Below, piece after piece: positions 63,661-64,000 of a stretch of DNA of 64,000 nucleotides. The stretch lies in assembly GCA_023395555.1 (NCBI GenBank), contig JAEWYQ010000076.1:10989-74988 (forward strand). Direction: 5' to 3'. Every line of letters starts with the position of its first letter. Positions within the stretch are counted from its first letter, which is position 1. The DNA is from Bacillota bacterium (lineage in GTDB: Bacteria > Bacillota > Clostridia > Lachnospirales > Lachnospiraceae). The notes beneath the pieces are model-generated. The model did no database searches, was not told the origin of the DNA, and saw only the letters and a list, made by a program, of their open reading frames with translations. Position numbers and translations under genes: made by a program.

Positions 63661-64000
63661 ATGGATCAGGCAGATAAATTAAGAAGAATGGTGCAGGAAC
63701 AGGCCTCCCCAAGGAATATAGCCAGAGTAATCACGGTAACAAGCGGGAAGGGCGGCGTTGGAAAGTCCAGTATATCAGTGAATCTGGCAATTGCTCTGAG
63801 CAGGCTGGGCAAGCGCGTTATTGTGCTGGATGCTGATTTCGGATTGGCGAATGTGGAGGTCATGCTGGGAATCCGTCCCCGGTACAATCTGGTGGATTTG
63901 ATGTACGGAGGGATGAGCATATCGGATATTATAACGGAGGGGCCGGAAGGGATTGGATTTATCTCCGGCGGATCCGGCATCCGGGAGCTGACGAATCTCA
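63661..64000 (+). CDS. flhG: Flagellum site-determining protein FlhG (MinD-like ATPase), 3'-truncated
   Basis: Only the first 113 codons lie in the window. It starts ATG one base after the flhF stop. The N-terminus has the FlhG activator helix (QADKLRRMVQEQASPRN, which stimulates FlhF GTPase), then the deviant Walker A TSGKGGVGKSSISVNLA and switch VLDADFGLANVEVMLGI typical of MinD/ParA ATPases. The frame is open to the right edge. Adjacent flhF-flhG is the standard order. Confidence 0.95.
   Translation, partial: MDQADKLRRMVQEQASPRNIARVITVTSGKGGVGKSSISVNLAIALSRLGKRVIVLDADFGLANVEVMLGIRPRYNLVDLMYGGMSISDIITEGPEGIGFISGGSGIRELTNL

Noticed and set aside
1..64000. Search for CRISPR arrays, phage, IS elements, toxin-antitoxin, defence or biosynthetic clusters
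   Set aside because: None seen. Apart from the DUF218 gene, all genes belong to conserved housekeeping, sporulation or flagellar sets in syntenic order.

Overview
The window is a contiguous piece of a chromosome from a motile, endospore-forming Firmicute, most likely a clostridium of the Lachnospiraceae type. Evidence for this: the gene order closely follows Bacillus subtilis (priA-def-fmt-rsmB-rlmN-prpC-prkC-rsgA-rpe-thiN; mraZ-rsmH-ftsL-pbpB-spoVD-mraY-murD; ftsZ-spoIIGA-sigE-sigG; dprA-topA-codY-flgB...flhG), it carries sporulation sigma factors E and G and a SpoVD-like PBP, and its Shine-Dalgarno sites are of the AGGAGG type with frequent TTG/GTG starts. Nearly all genes lie on the + strand. 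No tRNA, rRNA, CRISPR array, insertion sequence, phage or defence locus was seen. I did not find an undescribed multi-gene system. The more interesting material is regulatory DNA and a few unusual protein features.

1-15.0 kb: translation, ribosome-maturation and signalling cluster. The window opens inside priA. A small AT-rich DUF218 gene on the minus strand interrupts the priA-def junction. A near-consensus promoter then drives def, fmt, a membrane zinc peptidase, rsmB, rlmN, the PP2C phosphatase/PASTA kinase pair, rsgA, rpe, thiN, ychF and lgt.

15.0-29.1 kb: division and wall cluster. A strong promoter runs into a strong terminator almost at once; a second promoter follows, overlapped by 10-bp-spaced AAGTGG repeats that look like MraZ boxes. 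Then come mraZ, rsmH, ftsL, two transpeptidases, mraY, murD, ftsW, murA, divIB and ftsZ. murE, murF, murG, murB and ftsA are not here.

29.1-33.7 kb: sporulation and small regulators. spoIIGA-sigE has a promoter with abnormally long spacing (21 bp). sigG has a hairpin abutting its ribosome-binding site. A convergent terminator separates sigG from the minus-strand nrdR-ROK kinase pair. A ylmC/ymxH-type gene is divergent from nrdR.

33.7-39.6 kb: comM, dprA, topA and codY.

39.6-64.0 kb: one very long flagellar operon, flgB-flgC-fliE-fliF-fliG-fliH-fliI-fliJ-motE-like-fliK-flgD-flg operon protein-flgE-flbD-motA-motB-fliL-fliM-fliY-cheY-fliO-fliP-fliQ-fliR-flhB-flhA-flhF-flhG (the last cut by the window edge). 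It builds rod, MS ring, C ring, export gate, ATPase, hook and stator. It is preceded by an AT-rich control region with a 13-bp perfect inverted repeat and is punctuated by a large hairpin between flgE and flbD.
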